64,000 bases of DNA from Sedimentibacter sp. (GTDB lineage: Bacteria; Bacillota; Clostridia; Tissierellales; Sedimentibacteraceae). Made by a program: the position numbers and the translations under genes. The notes below the pieces were generated by a model. The model was not told the origin of the DNA and did no database searches. It saw only the letters and a list, made by a program, of their open reading frames with translations. Shown in pieces: positions 25,662 through 35,469 of this stretch (the stretch's first letter is position 1; each line of letters starts with the position of its first letter). Location: positions 186,001 through 250,000 of the forward strand of contig JAHDLA010000004.1 of assembly GCA_018436705.1 (NCBI GenBank), in the 5' to 3' direction.

Positions 25662-28286
25662 ATGGCAAAATATACACCAATGATGGAACAGTATTTGAGC
25701 ATTAAGGAGCAATATCCTGATTGCATACTTTTGTACAGGCTCGGTGATTTTTATGAAATGTTCTTTGATGATGCATTGACTGCATCCAAGGTTTTGGAGA
25801 TTGCACTTACAGGGCGTGAATGCGGACAGAAGGAGCGAGCTCCAATGTGCGGAGTGCCTCACCATGCAGTAGACAGCTACATTCCAAAGCTTATTGAAAG
25901 TGGATACAAAGTTGCTATATGTGAACAGATGGAAGATCCCTCCCAAGCAAAAGGGATTGTAAAAAGAGATGTTGTCAGAATAATTACTCCTGGAACAATA
26001 ATAGACCAGAACATGCTTGATGAAAAAAGCAATAATTATCTTTGTTGTACATATATAGATAAGGGCTTCGGTATGTGCTATGCAGATATTTCTACCGGCG
26101 ATTTGTATGTAACTGAAAACATAAGCTTGAATGATTTTGATATAGACAACAATAAAAGATACAATTTACTAAAAGAAGAAATACTTAAAATTAACCCTTC
26201 AGAAATAGTATCAAACAAATTTACAGGCATTGATGCAATAGATTCCATGTTGAGCTGCGCAGACATTTTGAGCTACAACGAATATAAGTCAGTCATATTA
26301 AATCATTTTAATGTAATATCTTTGGACTCTTTCGGCCTTTCTGACAATGATTATGCAGTTATGGCTCTTGGAATGCTTATCAGCTATTTATACAAAACAC
26401 AAAAAACTTCTCTGGAGCAATTGAATAAGCTTCATTTTTATAGTGTAGGAGAATATTTGTACCTTGATTCAAGCACTCGAAAAAATCTTGAGCTTACTGA
26501 AACTGTCAGAGGCAAAAAAGGACCAGGTACTCTTTATAATGTGCTTGACTATACAAGTACTGCAATGGGCGGACGACAGCTGAAAAAATGGATTGAAGAG
26601 CCTCTTAAAAACATTAATATAATTAATAACAGATTAGATGCTGTGGAAGAGCTCTATAACAATGTAATGGTATCCAATAACATTAAAGAATATTTGAAAA
26701 CAATTTATGATATCGAAAGGCTCATAAGCAGAATAGTGTATGGAAACTGCAACGGCAGAGATTTAAACGCTCTGAAACAATCTATTTCAAACCTTCCGGA
26801 TCTTAAACAAGAAATATCAGTTCTAAAATCAAAAATGTTTAAAGATATTCATGAAGGTTTCGACACCTTGGAGGAACTATACCAGTTAATTGACAAATCA
26901 ATAGTTGATGACCCTCCTCTGTCAGTAAAGGAAGGCAGTATTATTAAAACAGGATATAATGCTGAGCTTGATGAAATACGCGAAGTAACTGTAAACGGCA
27001 AGAACTGGATTTCTGAACTACAAAACAGAGAAAGAGAAGACACCGGTATCAAAAATTTAAAGATAGGTTATACAAAGGTCTTCGGCTACTACCTGGAGGT
27101 AACAAAATCTTATTTGAACCTTGTTCCGGACAATTATATAAGAAAGCAGACGCTGTCTAACTGTGAAAGATATGTTACACCGGAGTTGAAAGAAATGGAA
27201 GCTAAAGTTCTGAATGCTGACGAACAAATGATGAAGCTTGAGTATGAGCTGTTTTTGCAAATAAGGCAGCATGTAAAGGAACAGGTAATCAGAATACAGC
27301 AGACTGCTTACAGCATTGCAGTTATTGATACTTTAAATTCTCTCTATATATCAGCAGTTAAAAATAACTACAACAGGCCGGAGATGAATAGTAAGGGCTA
27401 CATAAAAATAACTGACGGAAGACATCCTGTAATTGAAAAAATTATGAAAAATGAAATGTTTGTTCCTAATGATACTTATATTGATGGGAGCGAGCACAGA
27501 ATGTCCATCATTACAGGGCCTAACATGGCAGGAAAATCAACGTATATGAGGCAGGTAGCGCTAATTGCACTTCTATCCCACATAGGAAGCTTTGTTCCTG
27601 CTAAAAAAGCTGAAATATGCATATTAGATAAGATCTTTACACGCGTCGGCGCATCTGATGATTTGTCACAGGGACAAAGTACGTTTATGGTAGAAATGAG
27701 CGAAGTTTCTAACATACTGAATAATGCATCGGAAAACAGCCTTCTTATTTTAGATGAAATAGGAAGAGGTACAAGCACCTATGACGGATTGAGCATTGCA
27801 TGGAGTGTTGTAGAATACATAACAAAAAAAATTAAGGCAAAAACTTTGTTTGCTACACATTACCATGAACTTTCAGAGTTAGAAAGCAAATTAAAAAGTG
27901 TTAAAAATTATAGAATCCTCATAAAGGAATCTGATGACAAAATAATATTTTTGAGAAAAATAGCAGAAGGAAGCGTAGATCGAAGCTATGGCATACAGGT
28001 TGCAAATCTTGCTGGACTTCCGGATGAAGTTGTTGCAAGAGCAAAAGAAATATTAACTCAGCTTGACGACAGTGATATTAATAAACCATTTACAAAAAAG
28101 AAAAAGAACCGTATTACAGATAATTTTCAGGTTTCCATGTTTCAGGCCGATCCTATTGAAAAAAGCCTAAATAAAGAGTACAAAGATTTGACTGAAGCTA
28201 TCAAGAATATTGATATTAATAATATAACTCCTGTAAAGGCTTTTACTCTTTTAAACGAGCTGATTGAAAAAGCCAAACACATTTAA
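25662..28286 (+). CDS. mutS: DNA mismatch repair protein MutS
   Basis: 874 aa mismatch-recognition ATPase. Domain I has TPMMEQYLSIKEQYPDCILL and RLGDFYEMFFDDA with the mismatch-stacking Phe and the Glu of the F-x-E motif. The C-terminal ATPase has GPNMAGKSTYMRQVAL (Walker A), LDEIGRGTSTYDGLS (signature plus Walker B) and ATHYHELSELE. The extreme C-terminus is a short HTH-like dimerisation tail. Cotranscribed with mutL (11-nt gap). Confidence 0.97.
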   Translation: MAKYTPMMEQYLSIKEQYPDCILLYRLGDFYEMFFDDALTASKVLEIALTGRECGQKERAPMCGVPHHAVDSYIPKLIESGYKVAICEQMEDPSQAKGIVKRDVVRIITPGTIIDQNMLDEKSNNYLCCTYIDKGFGMCYADISTGDLYVTENISLNDFDIDNNKRYNLLKEEILKINPSEIVSNKFTGIDAIDSMLSCADILSYNEYKSVILNHFNVISLDSFGLSDNDYAVMALGMLISYLYKTQKTSLEQLNKLHFYSVGEYLYLDSSTRKNLELTETVRGKKGPGTLYNVLDYTSTAMGGRQLKKWIEEPLKNINIINNRLDAVEELYNNVMVSNNIKEYLKTIYDIERLISRIVYGNCNGRDLNALKQSISNLPDLKQEISVLKSKMFKDIHEGFDTLEELYQLIDKSIVDDPPLSVKEGSIIKTGYNAELDEIREVTVNGKNWISELQNREREDTGIKNLKIGYTKVFGYYLEVTKSYLNLVPDNYIRKQTLSNCERYVTPELKEMEAKVLNADEQMMKLEYELFLQIRQHVKEQVIRIQQTAYSIAVIDTLNSLYISAVKNNYNRPEMNSKGYIKITDGRHPVIEKIMKNEMFVPNDTYIDGSEHRMSIITGPNMAGKSTYMRQVALIALLSHIGSFVPAKKAEICILDKIFTRVGASDDLSQGQSTFMVEMSEVSNILNNASENSLLILDEIGRGTSTYDGLSIAWSVVEYITKKIKAKTLFATHYHELSELESKLKSVKNYRILIKESDDKIIFLRKIAEGSVDRSYGIQVANLAGLPDEVVARAKEILTQLDDSDINKPFTKKKKNRITDNFQVSMFQADPIEKSLNKEYKDLTEAIKNIDINNITPVKAFTLLNELIEKAKHI

Positions 28287-28297
28287 GGAGGTGTCAT

Positions 28298-30241
28298 ATG
28301 TCTGGAATTCATTTATTAGATAATGAAACAATAAATAAAATAGCTGCCGGTGAAGTCATCGAAAGCCCTAGGTCAATAGTTAAAGAATTAGTTGAAAATT
28401 CCATAGATGCAGATGCTGACGAAATAATAGTTGAAGTAAAAAGTGGCGGTAAAAATCTGATACGAGTAACAGATAACGGCAAAGGTATAGAAAGCAGTCA
28501 AGTGGAAGATGCTTTTAAGAGACATTGTACGAGTAAAATTATATCTTCAGATGATTTAAACACACTTAATACATTAGGATTCCGCGGGGAAGCTTTGGCA
28601 AGCATTGCGGCTGTATCGATTGTTGAGATGATTACCCGAACGACTGATGATTTACTTGGAACAAAAATAACAATTGATGGTGGAAATATTATATCAAAAG
28701 AGGATATAGGATGTCCGGTTGGCACAACAATTACAGTAAAAGAACTTTTTTATAATATTCCCGCAAGAAAAAAGTTTTTAAAGAGTGACGCAGCAGAAAG
28801 CTCAAAAATAAATGAAATAGTAGTGTCTCTTGCATTAAGTAAAAAAAATATTTCTTTTAAGTACATCAACAATAACAATGTTGCCTTTAGGACACCAAAA
28901 ACCGATAATTTTTTAAATACAATATCGAGCCTGTATGAAAGAGATTTATATACTTCTCTTCTTAAGGTAGCATATGAGAGCAGCACACTTAAAATTACAG
29001 GTTTTACAACAAATCTGAATTATTACAGAGGCAACAGAAAACTGCAGATAGTATTTGTGAACGGAAGATATATAAAGCATAAAAGAATGAATTATTTTAT
29101 AGAAGCTGCCTATAATACGCTTCTTCCAAAAAATAAATATCCTGCATGTTTTTTAAACATAGAAATAGACCCTGAAGTGGTTGACGTTAATGTTCATCCG
29201 GCAAAGACAGAAATTAGATTCCGCAATGAAGATTTTACTCTAAATGAGATAAAAAGAGCAATATTCGCAACTCTTCATTCAAATAATATAATCAAAGAAG
29301 TTAAAAAAGAAACAATAGTGCATGATTATACATCAAACAATAGCTATAAATCTCATTCTTCAATATTTGAAAATAGGAATAATTATTCTGCTAACTATAA
29401 TAAGAGTAATTTTTCTGAAGAAATAAGTTCCGAGGATTACAGCAATATAAAACTTACTGAAATAAGCCTTAATGAAGGTAATTCCTCAAACATATTTGAA
29501 GAGGCAATAGAAATTGAGACATCAGAGGAAAAAAAGAAAATTCCTGACAGTTTAGGAGAAACCCTTGATGATAAAGAAACTTCGCCAGATAATAACGAAG
29601 AAACCCAGGAACCTGTACAGCAAAGCTTCATTGAAATAAAAAAAGACGAACGAAAATTCCCAGAACTAACAATCGTAGGTATCTTGATGAATACATACAT
29701 AATATGTGAAAACTACGAAAAAACAGATATGTATATGATAGACCAGCATGCCGCCCATGAAAGAATCAATTATGAAAAATTTCTAAATCAATTTAATTCA
29801 CAAAAAATTTTAAAACAGGAAATGCTGGTACCTGAGGTAATTAATTTGTCGTATGAAGACTATCACATTACAGCAAATAATAACGAAACATTTGAAAAAC
29901 TTGGTTTTTCTATAGAAAATTTTGGAACTAATTCTGTTATTATAAATAACATACCGATTATATTTAAGGATACAAATATAAGAGAAATTTTCTATACAAT
30001 ACTGGATTCGCTAAAAAATGTTAACCATACAAAAGCGGATCTTGAACTGGACAAAATAATAAAAAACGCATGTGTTAAATCGGTGAAAGCAGGTGATAAA
30101 CTTCATATTCAAGAAGTGAATGCTCTTATGAATGAACTGAATAAGACCGAGAATCCATACACTTGCCCTCACGGGCGTCCAGTGATAATAAAAATGACCA
30201 AGTATGAAATCGAAAAATTATTTGAAAGAATACAAAATTAA
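28298..30241 (+). CDS. mutL: DNA mismatch repair endonuclease MutL
   Basis: 647 aa. The N-terminal GHKL ATPase has KIAAGEVIESPRSIVKELVE, DNGKGI and GFRGEALASI; a poorly conserved acidic linker (~340-450) follows, then the C-terminal dimerisation/nuclease domain. DQHAAHERINYE fits the DQHA(x)2E(x)4E metal-binding motif and CPHGRP the second ligand motif, so this MutL should nick DNA itself, as expected in organisms without MutH. SD AAGGAGG. Confidence 0.96.
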   Translation: MSGIHLLDNETINKIAAGEVIESPRSIVKELVENSIDADADEIIVEVKSGGKNLIRVTDNGKGIESSQVEDAFKRHCTSKIISSDDLNTLNTLGFRGEALASIAAVSIVEMITRTTDDLLGTKITIDGGNIISKEDIGCPVGTTITVKELFYNIPARKKFLKSDAAESSKINEIVVSLALSKKNISFKYINNNNVAFRTPKTDNFLNTISSLYERDLYTSLLKVAYESSTLKITGFTTNLNYYRGNRKLQIVFVNGRYIKHKRMNYFIEAAYNTLLPKNKYPACFLNIEIDPEVVDVNVHPAKTEIRFRNEDFTLNEIKRAIFATLHSNNIIKEVKKETIVHDYTSNNSYKSHSSIFENRNNYSANYNKSNFSEEISSEDYSNIKLTEISLNEGNSSNIFEEAIEIETSEEKKKIPDSLGETLDDKETSPDNNEETQEPVQQSFIEIKKDERKFPELTIVGILMNTYIICENYEKTDMYMIDQHAAHERINYEKFLNQFNSQKILKQEMLVPEVINLSYEDYHITANNNETFEKLGFSIENFGTNSVIINNIPIIFKDTNIREIFYTILDSLKNVNHTKADLELDKIIKNACVKSVKAGDKLHIQEVNALMNELNKTENPYTCPHGRPVIIKMTKYEIEKLFERIQN

Positions 30242-30259
30242 TAAAGGAAAGCTAAATAA

Positions 30260-31204
30260 ATGGATAATAAAATAATAGTTATTGTAGGACCTACTGCTGT
30301 AGGAAAAACATATGTATCTATTGAACTGGCAAAAAGATTAGATGCTGAAATAGTATCCGCCGATTCAATGCAGATTTACAAAGGAATGGACATAGGTACA
30401 GCTAAAATCAATGTTAGTGAGATGCAGGGGATAAAACATCACATGATTGACATTGTGTCACCTGATGTAAACTATTCAGTATCTGATTTCAAAACAGATT
30501 CAGAAAAAATAATCGATGAGATGCATTTAAACGGCAAAACACCTGTCATAGTAGGCGGAAGCGGATTGTATGTTAATTCTCTTATATATGACTTGGACTT
30601 CGGGAATGCAAAATCTAATAAGAAATTGAGAGATTACTATAACTATTACCACATGGAACACGGGCAGGAAGCCCTATATGAAAAACTTCAGAAAATTGAT
30701 CCGGAGGCGGCTGCAAAAATTCATAAGAATAATGTAAAAAGGGTTATAAGAGCTCTAGAAGTCTATGATTTAACCGGTACTAAATTCTCAGAACTTAATA
30801 CTGATATAAGAAAACCCAGCAGCAAGTATGAATGTATTCTTGTTGGACTGAGTATGGATAGAAAAATTCTGTATGATAGAATAAATCATCGTGTAGATAA
30901 AATGATTGCACAAGGATTAATTGATGAGGTTAAAGATTTGCTGAGCAAGGGATATCATGAAAACCTCGTATCCATGCGGGGAATAGGATATAAGGAAATA
31001 ATAGACTATCTTGACGGAAACGTAAATCTAGATGAAGCGATAGATATACTTAAACGAAATACCAGAAGGTTTGCTAAAAGACAATACACCTGGTTTTTAA
31101 GAGACAGCAATGTAAAATGGTTTGACATTGCCAATACTGACAAAATAGACATGACTATAGATAATATTTTTGAACACATAAAACCTATAATATTAGGAGG
31201 ATAA
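30260..31204 (+). CDS. miaA: tRNA dimethylallyltransferase
   Basis: 314 aa enzyme that adds dimethylallyl to A37 of UNN-decoding tRNAs. P-loop GPTAVGKTYVSIELAKRL, ADSMQIYKGMDIGTAK (substrate-contacting DSxQxY), GGSGLYVNSLIYD and KRNTRRFAKRQYTWFLRD are classic. Its product is the substrate of MiaB at the head of the cluster, so both steps of ms2i6A formation are encoded here. Confidence 0.97.
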   Translation: MDNKIIVIVGPTAVGKTYVSIELAKRLDAEIVSADSMQIYKGMDIGTAKINVSEMQGIKHHMIDIVSPDVNYSVSDFKTDSEKIIDEMHLNGKTPVIVGGSGLYVNSLIYDLDFGNAKSNKKLRDYYNYYHMEHGQEALYEKLQKIDPEAAAKIHKNNVKRVIRALEVYDLTGTKFSELNTDIRKPSSKYECILVGLSMDRKILYDRINHRVDKMIAQGLIDEVKDLLSKGYHENLVSMRGIGYKEIIDYLDGNVNLDEAIDILKRNTRRFAKRQYTWFLRDSNVKWFDIANTDKIDMTIDNIFEHIKPIILGG

Positions 31205-31205
31205 A

Positions 31206-31442
31206 ATGAACACTATTAATTTACAGGATTCGTTTTTAAACAATGTGAGGAAAGAAAAAATAACCATTACAATTTTTTTAAACAACGGCTATAAACTTAT
31301 AGGAACAGTTATAGGCTTTGACAATTATGTTGTATTTGTTGAGACTGAAAAAGGACAGCAGCTTGTTTATAAGCATTCAATAACATCTATACTGCCTTTT
31401 AAAAAGGTTAGATTATTTAGTAATGAGACAATAGAGGAGTAA
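31206..31442 (+). CDS. hfq: RNA chaperone Hfq
   Basis: 78 aa Sm-like protein: LQDSFLNNVRKEKITITIFL, GYKLIGTVIGFDNYVVFV (Sm1) and LVYKHSITSILP (Sm2, the Y-K-H motif). It starts 1 nt after miaA and ends 1 nt before the PLP lyase gene. The C-terminal tail is short, as usual in Gram-positives. Confidence 0.96.
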   Translation: MNTINLQDSFLNNVRKEKITITIFLNNGYKLIGTVIGFDNYVVFVETEKGQQLVYKHSITSILPFKKVRLFSNETIEE

Positions 31443-31443
31443 T

Positions 31444-32748
31444 ATGTTGACAGAAAATATATTATGTAAACAGTTTGACGTAAGCAAACCTGTTTTTGAC
31501 TATGTTGAGAAAATTGAACAAGTAGTTAAAAAACAATATTTTGAAAAAATTGAACAAACAAGAGAATACAACCAGTACAAGGTAATCAATGCAATGCAGG
31601 AGCATAAGCTTGACTACACTAACTTCTACTGGAATACAGGCTATGGTTATGATGATCCAGGCAGAGAAAAGGCAGAGAAAATATTTGCTTCTGTTTTTCA
31701 CACAGAAGATGCGCTGGTAAGGCCGTCAATTGCATCCGGAACCCATGCTTTGTATCTGACACTTTCGTCATTGCTGGGCTTTGGAGACGAAGTAATAGCA
31801 ATATCAGGGCGTCCATATGATACAATGCTTACAGTACTTGGAGAAGAAGGAAATGAGCCTTGTAATTTGAAAGAAGCAGGTGTTATATATAAAGAAATTC
31901 CTCTCTATAACAATGATATAGATTGGGAAGGGACACTTAAAGAAATAAGCCTGAAAACAAAACTTTTAATGATTCAAAGATCAACAGGATACAGTTTTAG
32001 GCCAGCCCTTTCACTGGAAAAGATCAAAAATGCCATAGAACAAATAAGAAATGTTTATCCAGATATTTTAATTATGGTAGATAACTGCTATGGTGAATTT
32101 ATAGGCAAAATTGAGCCGTCAGATATTGGAGCAGACGTAGTAGTAGGTTCACTGATTAAAAATCCAGGAGGAGGCATTGCATTGTCCGGTGGGTATGTAG
32201 TCGGCAAAAAGGCTGTAATCGATAGGATTGCAAACCGTTTGACAGCGCCGGGAGTCGGTCGCGAAATAGGCCTTACATATGGAACAACAAGGAACACTCT
32301 ACAAGGGCTTTTTTTTGCACCGCACATAGTATCAGAAGCCTTGAAAGGCGCTGTGCTTTTTGGTGAATTATTCAGCTCATTAGGTTTTGAAGTTACTCCA
32401 TCCCAAGATGATAGCAGAAGCGATATAATTCAAGCAATTAAATTTAATAATGAAGACATGGTAGTAAAAGTTTGCGAAGCGATACAAGCTGCATCTCCCG
32501 TTGATGCTCACGTATCGCCGGTTCCATGGGATATGCCCGGATATACAAACAAGGTTATAATGGCATCCGGTGCGTTTGTGTCTGGTTCGTCAATTGAATT
32601 AAGTGCAGATGCGCCCATAAGGCCGCCATATATTGTTTATATTCAAGGAGGCTTGTTTTATGACCACGCAAAGCTTGGAGCAATGATATGCCTTCAAAAG
32701 CTTATGGAATATGAAGATATTAAGGATAAAATAACTACAAATTTATAA
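31444..32748 (+). CDS. PLP-dependent methionine gamma-lyase-family / aluminium resistance protein
   Basis: 434 aa fold-type I PLP enzyme of the family often called 'aluminum resistance protein' (YnbB-like). Landmarks are FYWNTGYGYDDPGREK at the start, VRPSIASGTHALYLTLSSLL (cofactor phosphate region), MVDNCYGEF (PLP-contacting Asp) and VVGSLIKNPGGGIALSGGY with the likely Schiff-base Lys (~residue 239). The physiological reaction is not established. It is often located next to hfq/miaA in Firmicutes, as here; no Al-specific feature can be read from the sequence. Confidence 0.9.
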   Translation: MLTENILCKQFDVSKPVFDYVEKIEQVVKKQYFEKIEQTREYNQYKVINAMQEHKLDYTNFYWNTGYGYDDPGREKAEKIFASVFHTEDALVRPSIASGTHALYLTLSSLLGFGDEVIAISGRPYDTMLTVLGEEGNEPCNLKEAGVIYKEIPLYNNDIDWEGTLKEISLKTKLLMIQRSTGYSFRPALSLEKIKNAIEQIRNVYPDILIMVDNCYGEFIGKIEPSDIGADVVVGSLIKNPGGGIALSGGYVVGKKAVIDRIANRLTAPGVGREIGLTYGTTRNTLQGLFFAPHIVSEALKGAVLFGELFSSLGFEVTPSQDDSRSDIIQAIKFNNEDMVVKVCEAIQAASPVDAHVSPVPWDMPGYTNKVIMASGAFVSGSSIELSADAPIRPPYIVYIQGGLFYDHAKLGAMICLQKLMEYEDIKDKITTNL

Positions 32749-32776
32749 AAATTTAAAATAAAATTTATAAAATCTA

Positions 32777-32805
32777 TTGACAAATATAATTTTATGCATT
32801 ATTAT
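32777..32805 (+). promoter_or_regulatory. Sigma-A promoter upstream of the amidinotransferase gene
   Basis: TTGACA (32777-32782), 17 nt, TATTAT (32800-32805). The predicted start site is near 32812, exactly where a long hairpin begins. Confidence 0.75.
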
Positions 32806-32811
32806 ATGAAA

Positions 32812-32869
32812 ATATAAAACAGCAAAGGCGCTATAAGTTTAATACTTATGCGTCTTTGCTGTTTTATAT
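32812..32869 (+). terminator. Long hairpin at the predicted 5' end of the amidinotransferase transcript (terminator or leader structure)
   Basis: A 19-bp stem pairs 32812-32830 with 32851-32869 (one G-U pair; core AAACAGCAAAG / CTTTGCTGTTT). It continues inward as ATAAG / CTTAT around a 7-nt loop. The 3' arm ends in GTTTTATAT. It could terminate the hfq/PLP-lyase transcript 64 nt downstream of that gene, but it also starts at +1 of the promoter at 32777-32805, so it is equally a leader structure. Confidence 0.7.
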
Positions 32870-32907
32870 GCAAATTTAAACAAAATTACTTACAGGCAGG
32901 TGAATTT

Positions 32908-33855
32908 ATGGACAATTTAATTATTCAGGGAGAAAGATGGTTTCCTTCTGAAACAAAATTTTCCGAGGAGATAGATGATCTCTGGGGAAAGTGGTACTGT
33001 GATTCTGAGGTTGGTAAGCTTAATGATGTTTTAATGAGGCGACCAGGCAAAGAAATAGAAATAGTAAATATTACAAACTTCAGCCATTTTCGCTGGAAGG
33101 CTCCTATGAATCCGGAAATAGCAAGAGAAGAGCAAGACAACTTAGCTCAAATATATCGTGACAACGGTGTAAGAGTACATTATGTTGAAAGACAAAGAGA
33201 TGACAAACCAAATGCATTGTACATGCGCGACCTTGTATTAATGACCCCTGAGGGTGCCATCGTCTGCAGGCCCGGAATTCCTGCCAGAAGAGGAGAAGAA
33301 AGATATGCTGCGGAAGCTCTCTCAAAATTAGGAGTACCTATTATAAAAACTATTAACGGAGATGGTTTTTTTGACGGAGCATGTGCTTTATGGGTCGACA
33401 GACATACAGTAATTATAGGTACAGGTGCCAGAGCTAATAAGTCAGGTGCCGAACAGGTTATGAATGAGTTAAAGAATATGGGTGTAACGGATTTTCTTCA
33501 TATGAGCATACCATACGGACATGCTCACCTGGATGGGCTAATAAATTTTGTAGATATTAAAACCGCTGTATTATTTCCTTGGCAGGTTCCATATGATGTA
33601 GCCAAGCCGTTGCTGGATAAAGGCTTTAATATTATTGAGCTCACAGATCTCAAAGAAATAAAGCTTAATATGTGCACTAATGTTGTGGCACTTGAACCCG
33701 GAAAAATTCTCATGCCGTCAGGAAGTCCAAACACAAGAAAAAAACTTGAAAAAAATGGAATAGAAGTAATTGATGTTAAAATGAATGAAATTATGAAAGG
33801 ATGGGGTTCAATACACTGTATGAGTGTGTTTCTAAACCGCAGCCCTATACTATAA
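32908..33855 (+). CDS. Amidinotransferase/arginine deiminase-family protein
   Basis: 315 aa guanidine-group-modifying enzyme fold (pentein). Recognisable points: ALYMRDLVLM, FFDGACALWVD, YGHAHLDGLINF (His ~205/207) and the catalytic-type Cys ~304 in GSIHCMSVFLNRSP. Members hydrolyse or transfer amidino groups of arginine, methylated arginine, ornithine derivatives or related compounds. The exact substrate cannot be decided here. The following genes encode an amino acid ABC transporter, which suggests that the imported guanidino or ureido amino acid is the substrate. ATG 32908 (SD AGGTGA) is chosen over an upstream frame start at 32848 that lies within the hairpin. Confidence 0.85.
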   Translation: MDNLIIQGERWFPSETKFSEEIDDLWGKWYCDSEVGKLNDVLMRRPGKEIEIVNITNFSHFRWKAPMNPEIAREEQDNLAQIYRDNGVRVHYVERQRDDKPNALYMRDLVLMTPEGAIVCRPGIPARRGEERYAAEALSKLGVPIIKTINGDGFFDGACALWVDRHTVIIGTGARANKSGAEQVMNELKNMGVTDFLHMSIPYGHAHLDGLINFVDIKTAVLFPWQVPYDVAKPLLDKGFNIIELTDLKEIKLNMCTNVVALEPGKILMPSGSPNTRKKLEKNGIEVIDVKMNEIMKGWGSIHCMSVFLNRSPIL

Positions 33856-33876
33856 AAAATAATGGAGGAAGAGAAA

Positions 33877-34701
33877 ATGAAAAAAATATTATCGGCTATT
33901 ATAATTATTGCTTTGGTGTTTTCAATGTCTGGGTGTACGGGAAATAATTCATCATCGTCAGTAACCGCACAAGAATCTACTATTGATAAAGTTCTAAAAA
34001 AAGGAACGCTTGTTGTAGGCACATCTCCGGGATATCTCCCTTTTGAAATGATAGATACAAATGGAGACTATATAGGATATGATATAGACACAGCGAATGC
34101 CATAGCTGAGGCAATGGGAGTAGAGCTTGAAATTAAGCAATACGATTTTTCAGCACTGATAGGAGCACTTCAAGCAGGTGAAATTGATATGATAATTTCA
34201 GGAATGACAATAAGAGGAGACCGTGCTCTTGCAGTTAACTTTGCAAACCCATATTTTGAAATAAGCCAGTCATTTCTAGTGCCTGCTTCAGATACAACAA
34301 CAAAATCCTGGGAAGACCTTGATACAGCCGGTAAAAAAATCGCCGTAGGACAAGGTACTACAGGAGCGCTTCTTGCAAAACAACTATTTAAAAATGCTGA
34401 AATTGTTGATTATGAAGGGGGAAACACAGCAGCCATGGCAGTTGCCCAAGAACAGGCAGACGGTATGGTTTATGATGATATAGGTTTAAAAATGTTCGTT
34501 CTTCAACAGCCGGATAAATTAAGAGCAATTTACAATTCAATGTCTGTAGAAAGCTTAGGAATAGCTGTAAGATATGGAGATTCCGCATCAATTGACTGGC
34601 TTAATGCATTCCTTTATGGATACCTTAAAAATCCTAAAGAACTAGAATCCTACCAAAAATGGGTAGAAACAACTGATTGGATTGATGATATGGCTGAATA
34701 A
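33877..34701 (+). CDS. Amino acid ABC transporter substrate-binding lipoprotein
   Basis: 274 aa family-3 solute-binding protein anchored as a lipoprotein: signal peptide with lipobox MSGC (Cys ~20), then GTLVVGTSPGYLPFEM, DYIGYDIDTANAIAEAMG and the hinge region. ATG 33877 has GGAGGA upstream; an in-frame ATG at 33862 overlaps the SD. Polar or basic amino acid binding is likely from context. An intra-operon hairpin follows and may raise its level over that of the permease and ATPase. Confidence 0.93.
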   Translation: MKKILSAIIIIALVFSMSGCTGNNSSSSVTAQESTIDKVLKKGTLVVGTSPGYLPFEMIDTNGDYIGYDIDTANAIAEAMGVELEIKQYDFSALIGALQAGEIDMIISGMTIRGDRALAVNFANPYFEISQSFLVPASDTTTKSWEDLDTAGKKIAVGQGTTGALLAKQLFKNAEIVDYEGGNTAAMAVAQEQADGMVYDDIGLKMFVLQQPDKLRAIYNSMSVESLGIAVRYGDSASIDWLNAFLYGYLKNPKELESYQKWVETTDWIDDMAE

Positions 34702-34737
34702 CAGTCTAAAATAAATATTTTGTTATATAAACTTATT

Positions 34738-34781
34738 AAAAAAGTTTACTATTAACTGATAGCAGAATAGTAAACTTTTTT
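34738..34781 (+). terminator. Intra-operon terminator/attenuator between binding protein and permease
   Basis: A perfect 16-bp stem (34738-34753 with 34766-34781; core GTTTACTATT / AATAGTAAAC) ends in TTTTTT. It lies between genes that must act together, so partial read-through is expected. Confidence 0.85.
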
Positions 34782-34797
34782 GTAAAGGAGGAGTACT

Positions 34798-35454
34798 ATG
34801 AGTTATAATTGGACCGTTATACCCAGATTTTTAGATATATTAATTGAAGGAATACTGTATACGATGCAAATTTCAGCCATTTCACTAATTATGGCAATCC
34901 CTATCGGAATATTATTCGGACTGATGAGAGTTTCAAAAAATAAGGTAGTCTACGGATTATCAAGCATATATGTTGAAATAGTACGAGGTGTTCCGCTTCT
35001 TGTTCTTTTATTATGGATTTACTTCGGTGTCGGACAAGTAATTAAACTTGGATCATATTTGTCAGGAGCTCTTAGTCTTGCCATATTTTCAAGTGCATTC
35101 ATAGCTGAAATAGTACGTACTGGGATAGAATCAGTGCCAAAAGGTCAAATGGAAGCTGCAAGATCCTCCGGAATGACTTATACACAAGCTATGAAACTTG
35201 TAATACTTCCACAGGCTATAAGAACAGTTCTTCCGCCGATGGCGTCACAATTCATACTATTGATAAAAGACTCGTCTCTGGTTTCAACAATTTCTGTTGT
35301 AGAGCTTACACTTACAGCAAAAAATGTAATTGCTACTTCATTTAGGCCAATGGAAATATGGACCTTTGTAGCATTGCTGTACTTTACCGTGACCTTTACA
35401 CTTTCAAAAATAATAAAGTATTTTGAAAACAAATATAAGTTCGGAAATATGTAG
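34798..35454 (+). CDS. Amino acid ABC transporter permease
   Basis: 218 aa, about five TM segments, His/Glu/Gln/Arg/opine permease type. GILYTMQISAISLIMAIPIG at the N-terminus and the EAA loop EAARSSGMTYTQAMKLVILP (binds the ATPase) are clear. SD AAAGGAGG after the terminator-like hairpin. Confidence 0.95.
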   Translation: MSYNWTVIPRFLDILIEGILYTMQISAISLIMAIPIGILFGLMRVSKNKVVYGLSSIYVEIVRGVPLLVLLLWIYFGVGQVIKLGSYLSGALSLAIFSSAFIAEIVRTGIESVPKGQMEAARSSGMTYTQAMKLVILPQAIRTVLPPMASQFILLIKDSSLVSTISVVELTLTAKNVIATSFRPMEIWTFVALLYFTVTFTLSKIIKYFENKYKFGNM

Positions 35455-35469
35455 CAGGAGGAACGCAGA

